Source: Lacrimispora sphenoides
GTDB lineage: Bacteria > Bacillota > Clostridia > Lachnospirales > Lachnospiraceae
DNA: 64,000 nt
NCBI RefSeq assembly: GCF_900105215.1
Contig: NZ_FOIP01000002.1
Location: 2,108,001-2,172,000 of the forward strand
Direction: 5' to 3'
Position numbers and translations under genes: made by a program
Shown here: positions 54,261 to 62,887 of the stretch, one piece after another
How positions within the stretch are numbered: position 1 is the first letter of the stretch
How the letters are laid out: the number at the start of each line of letters is the position of its first letter
The notes under the pieces: generated by a model
Database searches by the model: none
What the model was told of the DNA's origin: nothing
What the model saw: only the letters and a program-made list of their open reading frames with translations

Positions 54261-55532
54261 TCATTCATCAAAAGCATCGGCATTGTCTGCCAGAGAGGCA
54301 AACAGCTCCGATGGCACATAGGCGTTCACCAGAATCCCGTCTTCCTGATATTCTTCCTTAAGCAGCTGTCCGTATTTGCGGATCAGCTGGATTTTCCCTG
54401 CTTCCTTATAGGAATAAACCTTTTCCAAATATACTTTCTGGTTTCTAAGAATGGTTTCCAAAAGATTTAAAAGTTCGTCAAGGCCTTCTCCGGTTTTTGC
54501 AGAGATCCTCACCTGATGATCGGAAGAAACATCTCTTAGGATCACACCGCCTTCTGCCGTGTCGATCTTATTGAACACCGTGACCATCACCTTATCGCAA
54601 ACCCCAAGCTCCCTCAAAGTTTCATACACAACATACATCTGCATGTCCATCTGGGGATTGGAGCAATCCACCACATGAAGGATGATATCGCTGTACTTGG
54701 CTTCTTCCAGAGTACTTTTAAAGGCTTCGATCAAATGATGGGGAAGCTTTCTGATAAATCCTACCGTATCCGTTAAAAGAATCTGCTGCCCGCCCGGCAG
54801 GCTCAAATTCCTTGTGGTTGGATCCAGGGTAGCAAAGAGCTTATCCTCAGCCAGTATCCCGGCATCTGTAAGCCTGTTTAACAAGGTGGATTTCCCAGCA
54901 TTGGTATAACCTACGATGGCGGCGGTGGGAACATGGTTTTTTTCCCTCTGCTGCCTGACAACTTCTCTGTGACGCTTCACATCCTCTAAATCAGCCTTTA
55001 GCATTCCGATCCTGTCATGGATCAGACGCCGGTCCATTTCCAGCTTCTTCTCTCCTGGACCGCGGGTACCGATTCCGCCTCCTAATCGGGACAAGGAGCT
55101 TCTAAGGCCCACCAGACGGGCCGACCGGTACTTAAGCTGAGCCAGCTCCACCTGGATCTTTCCTTCCCTGGTGGTGGCTCTGGAAGCAAAAATATCCAGG
55201 ATCACCATGGTCCGGTCCATGATCTTTGTATCCAGGGCCTCTTCCAAATTACGAAGCTGAGCCGGTGAAAGTTCATCGTCGCAGACAATTCCGGTTGCAT
55301 CAAGCTCCCAGATACAGTCCTTTATTTCTTCTATCTTTCCTTTTCCCAGATAAGTCCCCGGATGGATTCTCTCCCGGTTCTGGATTATCTTATCCACGGT
55401 AACGGCTCCTGCCGTTTTTACCAGCTCTTCCAGCTCGTCAAGGGACGCCTTTGTGTCATTCTCATCCTCGGTACTGACTGCCACCAGGATCACCCGTTCT
55501 TCTATTTCCTTTAACTCAATCAGCTCTGCCAT
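54261..55532 (-). CDS. hflX: Ribosome-associated GTPase HflX
   Basis: HflX splits stalled ribosomes and hydrolyses GTP. The protein of about 423 residues has the N-terminal HflX domain (HPGTYLGKGKIEEI, DDELSPAQLRNLE) and a helical linker with RLGGGIGTRGPGEKKLE. The G domain carries GYTNAGKST, DTVGF and NKID, and a short C-terminal domain follows. A TTG precedes the ATG by one codon; I use the ATG. It is the last gene of the scpA-scpB-dut-TPR-hflX run. Confidence 0.95.
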   Translation of the reverse strand: MAELIELKEIEERVILVAVSTEDENDTKASLDELEELVKTAGAVTVDKIIQNRERIHPGTYLGKGKIEEIKDCIWELDATGIVCDDELSPAQLRNLEEALDTKIMDRTMVILDIFASRATTREGKIQVELAQLKYRSARLVGLRSSLSRLGGGIGTRGPGEKKLEMDRRLIHDRIGMLKADLEDVKRHREVVRQQREKNHVPTAAIVGYTNAGKSTLLNRLTDAGILAEDKLFATLDPTTRNLSLPGGQQILLTDTVGFIRKLPHHLIEAFKSTLEEAKYSDIILHVVDCSNPQMDMQMYVVYETLRELGVCDKVMVTVFNKIDTAEGGVILRDVSSDHQVRISAKTGEGLDELLNLLETILRNQKVYLEKVYSYKEAGKIQLIRKYGQLLKEEYQEDGILVNAYVPSELFASLADNADAFDE

Positions 55533-55545
55533 CAATCATTCCAAC

Positions 55546-56325
55546 CTATCTTGTCTTTAAAAATGTGATCTCCCGCTCCGCTTCCTCATCAGGGCCGTGA
55601 GCTGAGACATACTGCTGCATCAGATCCAGGGCTGTTTTAAATTCCCCTTTACGCTCCTCGGCAACCGCCTGATTAAACATAAGTTCCTGGACCTCTTTAC
55701 TGTCGGTTGCTAAAAGGCCCTTCTTAAAATATTCGGCCGCTCCATCCCAATCTTCCACGGCCATCTTACATAAGCCCATCCGGTTATAAAGCTGTGCACT
55801 TTCTTCCCCGTCACTAAGTGCCTCCTCATAGAGGCTCATGGCATCTGAAGCCGTTCCGGCCTTTTCCATGGCTGCGCCTGCCGCCAGCAGGGCTTTCATC
55901 CTTCCCGGTGCCTTTTTCTCTTTATCCAGTTCAGCGCTTTTCTTATAGTCCTCTATGGCGCCGTTTAAATCGCCGGCCCCTGCCCTTGAAACAGAGCGAA
56001 GATTTAAATATTCCGGCCTTTCTTCATCCACCTTTATGAGTATGCCATAGGTATCTGCGGCGGAAGAATAGTCTCCTGCCAGGTATTCGGCTTCTGCCCG
56101 GTACTTTAACACATCCACATCAAACTTCCCAACTAATCCTTTGGATGCGCTGATGGCCTGATCAAAGGCTTCCACGGCATTGTCATAATTGCCCTGGTTA
56201 AGAGCCTCGATTCCTGCGGCCCGGTAAGAATATTTGTTTTCTTTTTTTCCGCAGCCGCCTGCTGCTATGGTAACTGTCAGTGCCAGCCCAAGGATGGCAG
56301 CCGCATATCCTGTCTTTCTTCTCAT
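55546..56325 (-). CDS. TPR-repeat lipoprotein
   Basis: A 259-residue lipoprotein. The signal peptide ends at the lipobox AAGGC (Cys25), and the rest consists of tetratricopeptide repeats from about residue 35 to the end. These include GIEALNQGNYDNAVEAFDQA, EYLAGDYSSAADTYG, GAGDLNGAIEDYKKS and LCKMAVEDWDGAAEYFKKG. TPR lipoproteins hold protein partners at the outer face of the membrane; the partner is unknown. It lies 10 bp before hflX and 50 bp after the dUTPase-like gene. Confidence 0.88.
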   Translation of the reverse strand: MRRKTGYAAAILGLALTVTIAAGGCGKKENKYSYRAAGIEALNQGNYDNAVEAFDQAISASKGLVGKFDVDVLKYRAEAEYLAGDYSSAADTYGILIKVDEERPEYLNLRSVSRAGAGDLNGAIEDYKKSAELDKEKKAPGRMKALLAAGAAMEKAGTASDAMSLYEEALSDGEESAQLYNRMGLCKMAVEDWDGAAEYFKKGLLATDSKEVQELMFNQAVAEERKGEFKTALDLMQQYVSAHGPDEEAEREITFLKTR

Positions 56326-56375
56326 GCTATTATCTCCAACTTAAAGACGTTCGATTCGCCACTATCTCACCAATA

Positions 56376-56813
56376 TTATTGTTTTCCAGTGCTTCCATGG
56401 CCGCCGCGGTCCTCATGTCCCAGAAGTTCCACTTCTTCTAAACATAAAGCAGGCTGATGCTCCATAATGCGGAACTGGCAGATGCGGTCATTTACATGGA
56501 TCACTGTATCCCGCAGCGCATAAGCAGGGAAAAACCACTGGTCATTGTCCCCACAGTATGTCTCATCAATGATTCCCATGCTGTTGGTCTGGATCACGCC
56601 GTAATTTTTGAATGTGCTGCTTCTTGGAACCACATGGGATTCAAATCCAGCCGGCAGTTCCATCGCTATCCCCAAGGGGATCAGTTTAAACTCGCCTGCC
56701 TTCATCTCCACTTCCTGTGCTGCCCGCAGATCAATCCAGTCAGATTTGCCGTCAATGTAGCGTAAACGTTCTATTTTATCCGTAAAATATTTGATTCTTA
56801 TGGTTTGTGTCAC
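56376..56813 (-). CDS. dUTPase-like protein (trimeric dUTPase fold)
   Basis: A 145-residue protein of the dUTPase/dCTP-deaminase fold. It has DLRAA (motif 1), [11 protein letters not shown] (motif 2), [15 protein letters not shown] (motif 3), DRICQFRI (motif 4) and RGGHGSTG (motif 5). Motif 3 has Cys where Arg is usual, and motif 5 has His in place of the stacking Phe. It is therefore a diverged member, and dUTP hydrolysis is probable but not certain. The start is a GTG seven bases after GGAGG, overlapping the scpB stop (GTGA). Confidence 0.85.
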   Translation of the reverse strand: MTQTIRIKYFTDKIERLRYIDGKSDWIDLRAAQEVEMKAGEFKLIPLGIAMELPAGFESHVVPRSSTFKNYGVIQTNSMGIIDETYCGDNDQWFFPAYALRDTVIHVNDRICQFRIMEHQPALCLEEVELLGHEDRGGHGSTGKQ

Positions 56814-57481
56814 CTTATATCCTCCTGAATGTTATCATCTTTTTTATCTTCTGCCGGAATTAAATCACCGCTTTCCGAAAGTTCCTCTTCCACTTCCATC
56901 CGTATCTCAGCTGTTACAACAGGATCGGCAACCGGAAGATTCTGAGTAGATCCAATGCCAAATCTTCTTAAAAATTCTTCTGTGGTGGCAAATAGTGCCG
57001 GACGGCCGGGAGCATCCACACGGCCCACTTCATATACCAGGTTGTATTCCACCAGCTTATTGACCGCATGATCTGATTTTACGCCCCTGATTTTTTCTAT
57101 TTCAAGCTTTGTCACAGGCTGCTTGTAAGCTATGATGGACAGCGTCTCTAAAACCACATCCGTAAGAACCTGCTTTTTAGGCGCAGATGCCACACGGATC
57201 AAGTTCTCGTAATATTCAGACCGCGTGCACATCTGATAGCTGTTTTCCAGTTCAAGGATCTGCATCCCTCTTTTCCCCGTATCATAGCGCTTCATCAAAC
57301 GGAGAACCACTTCCTTAGCAGTGGCCTCATCCTGGTCAATCGCTGCAGCAAGAGCCTTAAGTTCAACGGAATTCCCCATGGTAAAGAGAACCGCCTCGAT
57401 CACGGCTTCCCACACCTTCTCTTCTTTTGTGCTCTTCTTCGGCCCATCGGGCAATAGAGTATCCTTATCCATCGATTCCAT
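56810..57481 (-). CDS. scpB: Segregation and condensation protein B
   Basis: ScpB is a winged-helix kite subunit of the SMC-ScpAB condensin. The protein of about 223 residues has two winged-helix domains. [17 protein letters not shown] starts the first, and [24 protein letters not shown] lies in the second, with [17 protein letters not shown] near the end. A C-terminal acidic tail follows. The frame is open further upstream, but the ATG at 57481 with AGAGG six bases before it is the better start. It overlaps scpA by 17 bp. Confidence 0.94.
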   Translation of the reverse strand: MESMDKDTLLPDGPKKSTKEEKVWEAVIEAVLFTMGNSVELKALAAAIDQDEATAKEVVLRLMKRYDTGKRGMQILELENSYQMCTRSEYYENLIRVASAPKKQVLTDVVLETLSIIAYKQPVTKLEIEKIRGVKSDHAVNKLVEYNLVYEVGRVDAPGRPALFATTEEFLRRFGIGSTQNLPVADPVVTAEIRMEVEEELSESGDLIPAEDKKDDNIQEDIR

Positions 57482-58298
57482 CGATTTCCTCTCCCTTAAT
57501 TCCTTCCCCTTCATCCTGCAGTTCCGACAAATCCAGTTCCCCGTCATCCCCTTCCGGTTCCAGGGTTTCAATGAACATATCATCAAACAAATGCTCCTGG
57601 GTCAGCCTGATCTTGCCGATCTTCATGAGCTCCAGAAGCGCTAAAAATGTCACAACAACCAAGGTCCGGTCCGGCTGCTGCTCAAGCAGCCCGCGGAAAG
57701 AAAACTTCCGGTGCTCTCTGGCATAATCCATGACCGATTTTATCTTGTCCTCCAGGCTTATGGATTCCCTCCGGATATTGCCAAACCGGCTGCGGATAGG
57801 ATCCACGCGGTCCGACTTACGTTTCGTGACCGCCCGGAAAATCTCCTGGAGTTTCGCCAGGGTAAGCCCGTCAAGGAGCTTGTCCAAATCCACCGGCGGT
57901 TCGTACTTTGCCACCTCAGGCGGAATGGAAGGGGATTTATACAGCAGACGTTCCGCTCCCACTTCCCGGTCCTTAAGCTCCAGAGACATATATTTATAAT
58001 ATTTGTATTCCAAAAGGCGTGCCACAAGCTCAGCCCTGGGATCCTCTTCCTCGCCTTCCTCATTGGTTTCCCTGGGAAGCAGCATGCGCGCCTTTATATC
58101 AATGAGGGTCGCAGCCATGACAAGAAATTCGCTGACAATGTTTAAATCCTCTGTTTCCATATGATTTACAAAGTCCAGGTACTGCTCCGTGATCGTCGCA
58201 ATGGGAATGTCGTAGATATTCACCTTATTCTTCTCGATCAAATGAAGCAGTAAATCCAGCGGCCCCTCGAAATTATCCAGTTTATAAGAGATTCCCAT
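57465..58298 (-). CDS. scpA: Segregation and condensation protein A
   Basis: ScpA is the kleisin bridging the SMC heads. The protein of about 277 residues begins MGISYKLDNFEGPLDLLLHLI, the classic ScpA N-terminus that binds the SMC neck. It has the EFLVMAATLIDIKARMLLP segment and a C-terminal winged helix (VVTFLALLELMKIGKIRLTQ). The ATG at 58298 has GGAGG five bases upstream; a longer frame to 58325 does not. The strong acidic end overlaps scpB. Confidence 0.95.
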   Translation of the reverse strand: MGISYKLDNFEGPLDLLLHLIEKNKVNIYDIPIATITEQYLDFVNHMETEDLNIVSEFLVMAATLIDIKARMLLPRETNEEGEEEDPRAELVARLLEYKYYKYMSLELKDREVGAERLLYKSPSIPPEVAKYEPPVDLDKLLDGLTLAKLQEIFRAVTKRKSDRVDPIRSRFGNIRRESISLEDKIKSVMDYAREHRKFSFRGLLEQQPDRTLVVVTFLALLELMKIGKIRLTQEHLFDDMFIETLEPEGDDGELDLSELQDEGEGIKGEEIDGIDG

Positions 58299-58382
58299 AA
58301 AATCCTCCAAGGCAGAATAAGACATGCCTTTGACCAGTATATCAAATCCTGCTTCATCTGTAAATATATGGAAGGCCCAAAA

Positions 58383-59237
58383 TCATGATTTCATTTTTAA
58401 ATCCACCACTACCAGTTGAGGTTTGTTGTTTAAGCGGATATTAATGGAATGGGTTCCAAGCCCTCTGCTTACGATCATATGCCTCCCATCTTCTGTAAAC
58501 TCACCGGCGCAGTATGGAAGGAAAAATTGATATTGAGGTGTCATGACCCCTCCAAGGTATGGGAGCCTTATGGTTCCCCCATGAAAGTGGCCGGACAGAG
58601 TCAAATCTGCTCCCCAGCTTCTGCATGAGGAAAAATAAAGGGGAGAATGGCACAGCAGAATCTGAAACCGCTCCTTCGCTGCCTTTCCCACCTTTTGTTC
58701 AATCTCATCCTCTGTTAAACGATCCGGATGGAACTTCCGGTAAGCCCCTTTTTTTAGATCAATCCCGGTAACAGCGATATCTTCTCCATACCATTCTGTC
58801 CGGTTATCAAGAACTTTGATTCCAAGCTTTTTTAAACTGTGCACATACGCTTCATATGCGTCTCCGTACACCTGGTGTTCCCAAAGCAGACGGTTCTCAT
58901 GATTGCCATTGCCGCAAATGACAGGGTATTTACCTGCCAGCTTTTCCAAAAGCTCTAAGGAAGCGGCCATATCCGCTTTCCCCTTGCTGATGATCATATC
59001 ACCGCCTACCAGTACAAGATCAGGAGCCGCCTCATTAACAGCGGCCAGCAGCCTTTCATTGCCGTCGCCAAACCGGTGTTCGTGAAGATCGGAAAGGAAC
59101 ACGATGGTACGATCCGCCTTTATCTTAGCGCTTTTAAAAACAGTTCTCTCTATGCTAAGCTGTTCTTTTTCATATTCGGAACGCAAATATAAGCCTGCGC
59201 CCACTGCGGCACAGATAGCTACGGCAGCAACCCCCAT
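58383..59237 (-). CDS. Membrane-anchored metallophosphoesterase
   Basis: A 284-residue protein with an N-terminal membrane anchor (about 2-18) and a calcineurin-like phosphoesterase domain. The domain carries SDLHEHRFGDGN, VGGDMI, GNGNHE, CHSP and SGHFHGG, the five metal-binding blocks. This is the YkuE-type group of membrane-associated phosphohydrolases with undefined substrates. GAGGAG precedes the ATG. It lies 84 bp before scpA and may be co-transcribed with it. Confidence 0.9.
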   Translation of the reverse strand: MGVAAVAICAAVGAGLYLRSEYEKEQLSIERTVFKSAKIKADRTIVFLSDLHEHRFGDGNERLLAAVNEAAPDLVLVGGDMIISKGKADMAASLELLEKLAGKYPVICGNGNHENRLLWEHQVYGDAYEAYVHSLKKLGIKVLDNRTEWYGEDIAVTGIDLKKGAYRKFHPDRLTEDEIEQKVGKAAKERFQILLCHSPLYFSSCRSWGADLTLSGHFHGGTIRLPYLGGVMTPQYQFFLPYCAGEFTEDGRHMIVSRGLGTHSINIRLNNKPQLVVVDLKMKS

Positions 59238-59315
59238 CTGATCTCTCCTCTTCTTCCTTCATTCTTTTTCTTGCTTTCTGTTCATCATACAATGAAGGGC
59301 GTGTCTGCGTCAAGT

Positions 59316-59534
59316 CTAAGAGGACCAGTTGCCCATCAGATATTCTATGATGAGATTGGGTACGATAACCATAAGCCCGATGCCAATACTCATGACAATC
59401 GTACCGTAATAATACTCCTGGTAACCTGGAGCTCCCGGAGCCGGCGGGACTGTAAACGCAAGGTGATAAATGGATTTGAAGAGAACAAAAAAGCAGATAA
59501 GATAAAAAGTCACGTTAAATATTTTCTTTTTCAT
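59316..59534 (-). CDS. Small two-helix membrane protein of unknown function
   Basis: A 72-residue protein with two hydrophobic helices (about 8-28 and 44-66) joined by a Pro/Gly/Tyr-rich loop (PPAPGAPGYQEYYYG). I do not recognise the family. AAAGGAGG lies before the ATG with good spacing, which supports it as a real gene. It is upstream of the phosphoesterase gene and divergent from the XRE gene. Confidence 0.65.
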   Translation of the reverse strand: MKKKIFNVTFYLICFFVLFKSIYHLAFTVPPAPGAPGYQEYYYGTIVMSIGIGLMVIVPNLIIEYLMGNWSS

Positions 59535-59628
59535 TGATATAATCCTCCTTTTTCATAATATAAACCACTTATGGATAATATGCAATACTGGATAATCACG
59601 GTTTAATTAAGGACAGAGGTGATAAATC

Positions 59629-59904
59629 ATGATTGTTTATGACAGACTATGGGAAACCATGAAAAAGAAAAACATCAGCCAGTATCATCTGATAAAGTAC
59701 TGCAAGGTCAGTGCCGGGCAAATCGGGCGGCTTAAGAAAAATAACTTCGTTTCCACTCATACCATTGATATGCTCTGCAGGATTCTGGACTGCGATGTGG
59801 AAGAAATCATGGAATACCGGGCCGATATAAGCGAGGCCACCCTGATGTCAGAATGCAAAACGGGAACAAAACAGGACAATGCTCCTTCAGAGGATTTGGC
59901 ATAG
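59629..59904 (+). CDS. Small XRE-family helix-turn-helix regulator
   Basis: A 91-residue protein. The Cro/C1-type helix-turn-helix fills residues about 5-66 (MKKKNISQYHLIKYCKVS, IGRLKKNN, DMLCRILDCDVEEIMEY), followed by a short polar tail. GAGGTGAT precedes the ATG. It ends in a terminator shared with the convergent carboxypeptidase gene. Its target is unknown. Confidence 0.88.
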   Translation: MIVYDRLWETMKKKNISQYHLIKYCKVSAGQIGRLKKNNFVSTHTIDMLCRILDCDVEEIMEYRADISEATLMSECKTGTKQDNAPSEDLA

Positions 59905-59932
59905 AAAAAGAGCCTATAGGCTCTTTTTCTAT
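59905..59932. terminator. Bidirectional terminator between XRE and carboxypeptidase genes
   Basis: AGAAAAAGAGCC-TATA-GGCTCTTTTTCT is a perfect 12-bp stem with U-runs in both directions. Confidence 0.92.
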
Positions 59933-59951
59933 GCCAAAAACATCCCTGTTC

Positions 59952-61232
59952 CTACCGGATCCAGGCACCGGAAGAATCCAGGCGGTATCCATCGGGCGTA
60001 ATGGTATCCTTAAGCATGGCTCCATTGGCTCCCAGATAATACCACTTCCCATTGCTCTCCACCCAGCGGCTTGCCGCCATAAAAGAATCTGTGCCAAACC
60101 AGTAATACACTCCGTTTATATTCTGCCACTCGTTGCAGGCCTTATTACCATCCTGCTTTCCGTAATACCACTTCGTCCCATCCTGGACCCAGCCCTGGGA
60201 AGAAGCTTTTGCTGTCCCGCCGGCAGCCTTTAAGGCAAATCCATAATCAAGCAGAGACTTTGTATCTTCATAATGAGTGGATTTACTCTTCATGATAACC
60301 GCAATCAGCCGGACGCCGTTCTTTTCCACACAGGTGACTAAGGTATTGCCGGCCAGGGAAGTAAAGCCTGTCTTACCTCCTATTACTCCCGGATAATACC
60401 TGGAATCTCCCGGATTAAGCATCTTATGCCCCATGGTCACTGTTCTGGCAGAAGCCTTCTTTGTGGCCGGTATCTGGTAACTTAAGGTAGAGGATACCTT
60501 TTTTACCGTGTCATTCTGATAGGCTGCTCTGGCAATGAGAGCCATGTCATGAGGTGTGGTATAATGGCTGGAGCTGTTAAGTCCATTGGGGTTGACAAAA
60601 TTGGTTCCAGTACAGCCAAGCTCCTTTGCCCGGGCATTCATCAGGGCAGAAAACGCGCTCACACTTCCTGAAACATGCTCTGCCAGACCATTGGCCACTT
60701 CATTGGCAGACTTTAGCATGAGTCCGTAAAGGCTCTGCTCTACCGTCAGCTTGTCCCCCTCCGTAAGTCCCAGAGTTACCGCACCTGATTCCAGGTTTGT
60801 GGTGGCAGCCTTTGAGAACGTCACTGTTTCTGACAAGTTGCATTTTTCTGCAACAAGAAGGGCGGTCATAAGCTTTGTAATGCTGGCAGGATAGTATCTT
60901 GTTTCCCCGTTCTTTGAATAAAGCAGGGTTCCTGTAGACGCATCCATAAGGATCGCACCTTCCGATTGAATGACCGGCTGCTTTATGTCCGCAGGTAATG
61001 TTCCTCCGGCATTGGGAGTGTCTCCCGTCTGAGTACTTCCCCCGCCGGTTCCGGTGCCGACCCCAGGTCCGATCTCACCGGACGTGTTTCCCGACGGCCC
61101 GCTTCCCGACTCTGTCTGTCCGGCAGATCCCGGAAACGGCTGTATTAGGGGCGTCTCCCCGTATGATGGTATTGACGCCAGAATGCTGATACTGATTACC
61201 AGGCTCCACAGCCTGCATGATTTTTTTGCCAT
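59952..61232 (-). CDS. D-alanyl-D-alanine carboxypeptidase with C-terminal choline-binding-like repeats
   Basis: A 426-residue exported low-molecular-weight PBP that trims the terminal D-Ala from peptidoglycan pentapeptides. It has a signal peptide (about 1-25) and a Gly/Ser/Thr-rich linker (about 35-78). The peptidase S11 domain has SITK (117-120), SAN (175-177) and KTG (287-289). Instead of the usual PBP5-type C-terminal domain it has three or four tryptophan-tyrosine repeats (about 347-426; GTKWYYGKQDGN, NGKWYYLGANGAM). These resemble choline-binding or glucan-binding modules that attach proteins to the cell wall. Confidence 0.93.
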   Translation of the reverse strand: MAKKSCRLWSLVISISILASIPSYGETPLIQPFPGSAGQTESGSGPSGNTSGEIGPGVGTGTGGGSTQTGDTPNAGGTLPADIKQPVIQSEGAILMDASTGTLLYSKNGETRYYPASITKLMTALLVAEKCNLSETVTFSKAATTNLESGAVTLGLTEGDKLTVEQSLYGLMLKSANEVANGLAEHVSGSVSAFSALMNARAKELGCTGTNFVNPNGLNSSSHYTTPHDMALIARAAYQNDTVKKVSSTLSYQIPATKKASARTVTMGHKMLNPGDSRYYPGVIGGKTGFTSLAGNTLVTCVEKNGVRLIAVIMKSKSTHYEDTKSLLDYGFALKAAGGTAKASSQGWVQDGTKWYYGKQDGNKACNEWQNINGVYYWFGTDSFMAASRWVESNGKWYYLGANGAMLKDTITPDGYRLDSSGAWIR

Positions 61233-61335
61233 ATCCTGTTATCTCCTGTATATTTCTGCATGCAAGAATCATTTCTTACAACAGTATAGCATAAAATCCA
61301 TAATTTTCCGATTAAAATTTTCTTACGATAACTTA

Positions 61336-61362
61336 AAAACACCGCCTTACCCAGGCGGTGTG
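61336..61362 (-). terminator. Terminator of the NUDIX gene
   Basis: On the minus strand ACACCGCC-TGGGTAA-GGCGGTGT is followed by TTTTAAG, just beyond the NUDIX stop. Confidence 0.88.
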
Positions 61363-61367
61363 ATCTG

Positions 61368-62054
61368 CTAAAAAATCTGATCGCTATATTCTTTTTCCAA
61401 TTCTTCCAAACGGTCCATTGCCACATTTAAGATCTCAGCATGGTCAAATGCCAGCTTCTCCTGATCCAGCACATCAATAGCCGGCAAAAGATCGATCTCC
61501 GTCTCCTTTTTCCACATCATGCCCTGACGCTCATAGGTTTCGGTGATCCGATAGCTCATAAAAATATGCTCCTCTTCATTTTCAATGGTAAGCGCATAGG
61601 TGGCTCCATTCTCCAGTTCAGAGAGCTTCTTTTTCTTCACCTGGAACCAACAGGCTTCTTCGGCATCATCTCCGGCCTTTGGAGTCAGCTGATTCTTAGG
61701 TACTGCGGCCATATAGGATACTGAAATGACTCTTGTTCTGGGATCACGCTTTACGTTCCCCCATGTATAGAGCTGTTCCAGACAAATACCTTTTAACCCC
61801 GTCTCTTCCTCCAGCTCTCTGGCTGCCGCGGCCTCCAGGGATTCATCCACATTTACAAAACCTCCCGGAATCGCCCACTGTCCGATGCATGGATGGTTTT
61901 TCCGCTTAATGAGAAGAACTTCTGTTTCCATCTCCTCCTCATCCACCGCAAAAATCAGCATATCCACGGTCACCGACGGGCGTTCATAATTCCCCGGACG
62001 ATACTGCAAAAGAAACTCTTTTTCCGTTAATCCCTCTTCATTCCTTCGTTCCAT
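61368..62054 (-). CDS. NUDIX hydrolase (ADP-ribose pyrophosphatase-like)
   Basis: A 228-residue protein. The NUDIX box GGFVNVDESLEAAAARELEEETGL (about 64-87) has the G-x5-E-x7-RE-U-x-EE pattern intact for metal-dependent pyrophosphate cleavage. The N-terminal part (PSVTVDMLIFAVDE) and the C-terminal extension resemble the ADP-ribose pyrophosphatase/NrtR-like group, but no winged helix is obvious. The substrate is not certain. GAAGG precedes the ATG. Confidence 0.88.
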   Translation of the reverse strand: MERRNEEGLTEKEFLLQYRPGNYERPSVTVDMLIFAVDEEEMETEVLLIKRKNHPCIGQWAIPGGFVNVDESLEAAAARELEEETGLKGICLEQLYTWGNVKRDPRTRVISVSYMAAVPKNQLTPKAGDDAEEACWFQVKKKKLSELENGATYALTIENEEEHIFMSYRITETYERQGMMWKKETEIDLLPAIDVLDQEKLAFDHAEILNVAMDRLEELEKEYSDQIF

Positions 62055-62078
62055 TCTGCCCTTCTTCCTACCAGTATC

Positions 62079-62558
62079 TTAGAAAATCACGGACTGAAGC
62101 GCCCCTAAAACTCCTGCACTGGCAAGTCCCATAATAGCCCCTGCCACCAGGACGCCTCCCATCACGGCTAAAATACTGGATTTAAAATCAATATCAAGCA
62201 GGCTGGCTGCCAAAGTGCCCGTCCAGGCACCGGTTCCCGGAAGGGGAACTCCCACAAATAACAAAAGTGCAATAAACAACCCTTGTCCAGCTTTCGCCTG
62301 CAGTTTTTCGCCGCCACGCTTTCCTTTTTCCAGGCACCAGGAAAAAAAGCCGCCGATCACTGGCTTATCTGCTCCCCATTCGAGAACCTTCCTCGCAAAC
62401 AGATATATGATAGGTACCGGAAGCATATTCCCAAGAATTGCAACAATATAGGACTGAAAAAGCGGAAGTCCCATCACTGTTGAATATGGAATTGCACCGC
62501 GAAGCTCTATCAGCGGAACCATGGAGATAAAGAAAACGGTCATATATTTTTGTAACAT
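62079..62558 (-). CDS. Small multidrug export family protein (COG2426)
   Basis: A 159-residue membrane protein. It has the family's VPLIELRGAIPYSTVMGLP at the N-terminus and GVPLPGTGAWTGTLAASLL in the middle, with four or five helices. The family name is historical and the function is poorly known. It shares its general fold with DedA-like proteins, so lipid or ion transport is possible. It is 24 bp upstream of the NUDIX gene on the same strand. Confidence 0.85.
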   Translation of the reverse strand: MLQKYMTVFFISMVPLIELRGAIPYSTVMGLPLFQSYIVAILGNMLPVPIIYLFARKVLEWGADKPVIGGFFSWCLEKGKRGGEKLQAKAGQGLFIALLLFVGVPLPGTGAWTGTLAASLLDIDFKSSILAVMGGVLVAGAIMGLASAGVLGALQSVIF

Positions 62559-62842
62559 ATTCCATTCCTTTCGTGTAAAAGTCTGCCTTTATACTATACA
62601 CAAAGTTTGACCGTCTATCAACCATTTTATAAAAAGATTATATTTGCCACAGCGCTCCGGGATGAAGCGGAGCTGGCATACCCCTATCTGCATATACCAT
62701 ATATTAATAGAAAGAAGGAGGCACTGACCATGGAAGAACGGCAGCAAAAACGTACCTTTCGCTTAATCTTCTCTGAAATAAATATTAACATTTGTAAAAT
62801 ACTATTGTACTGTCAAAACGAGTATGATATAATCCTCCAAAG
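62559..62842. other. Gap between the export-family gene and the PAP2-like gene
   Basis: About 280 bp holding the divergent promoter regions. It contains a possible 38-codon reading frame at 62730-62846 with a very good ribosome-binding site, and the promoter of the PAP2-like gene at 62805-62833. Nothing else is convincing. Confidence 0.5.
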
Positions 62843-62846
62843 TTGA
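62730..62846 (+). CDS. Possible 38-codon small protein with strong ribosome-binding site
   Basis: AAGGAGG lies eight bases before an ATG opening a frame that starts MEERQQKRTFRL and ends DIILQS, basic at first and then hydrophobic. It overlaps the promoter of the next gene, which argues against a conserved long-lived gene. It could also be the surviving 5' end of a lost gene. No family is recognised. Confidence 0.3.
   Translation: MEERQQKRTFRLIFSEININICKILLYCQNEYDIILQS
62805..62833 (+). promoter_or_regulatory. Promoter of the PAP2-like gene
   Basis: TTGTAC and a perfect TATAAT with 17-bp spacing; TGA before the -10 adds an extended element. The start site would be near 62840, which makes the upstream in-frame ATG at 62843 unlikely and favours the ATG at 62888. 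Confidence 0.78.
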
Positions 62847-62887
62847 TAATCATGATACCAATCGCCAGAACGGAGAAAGATGACTAT

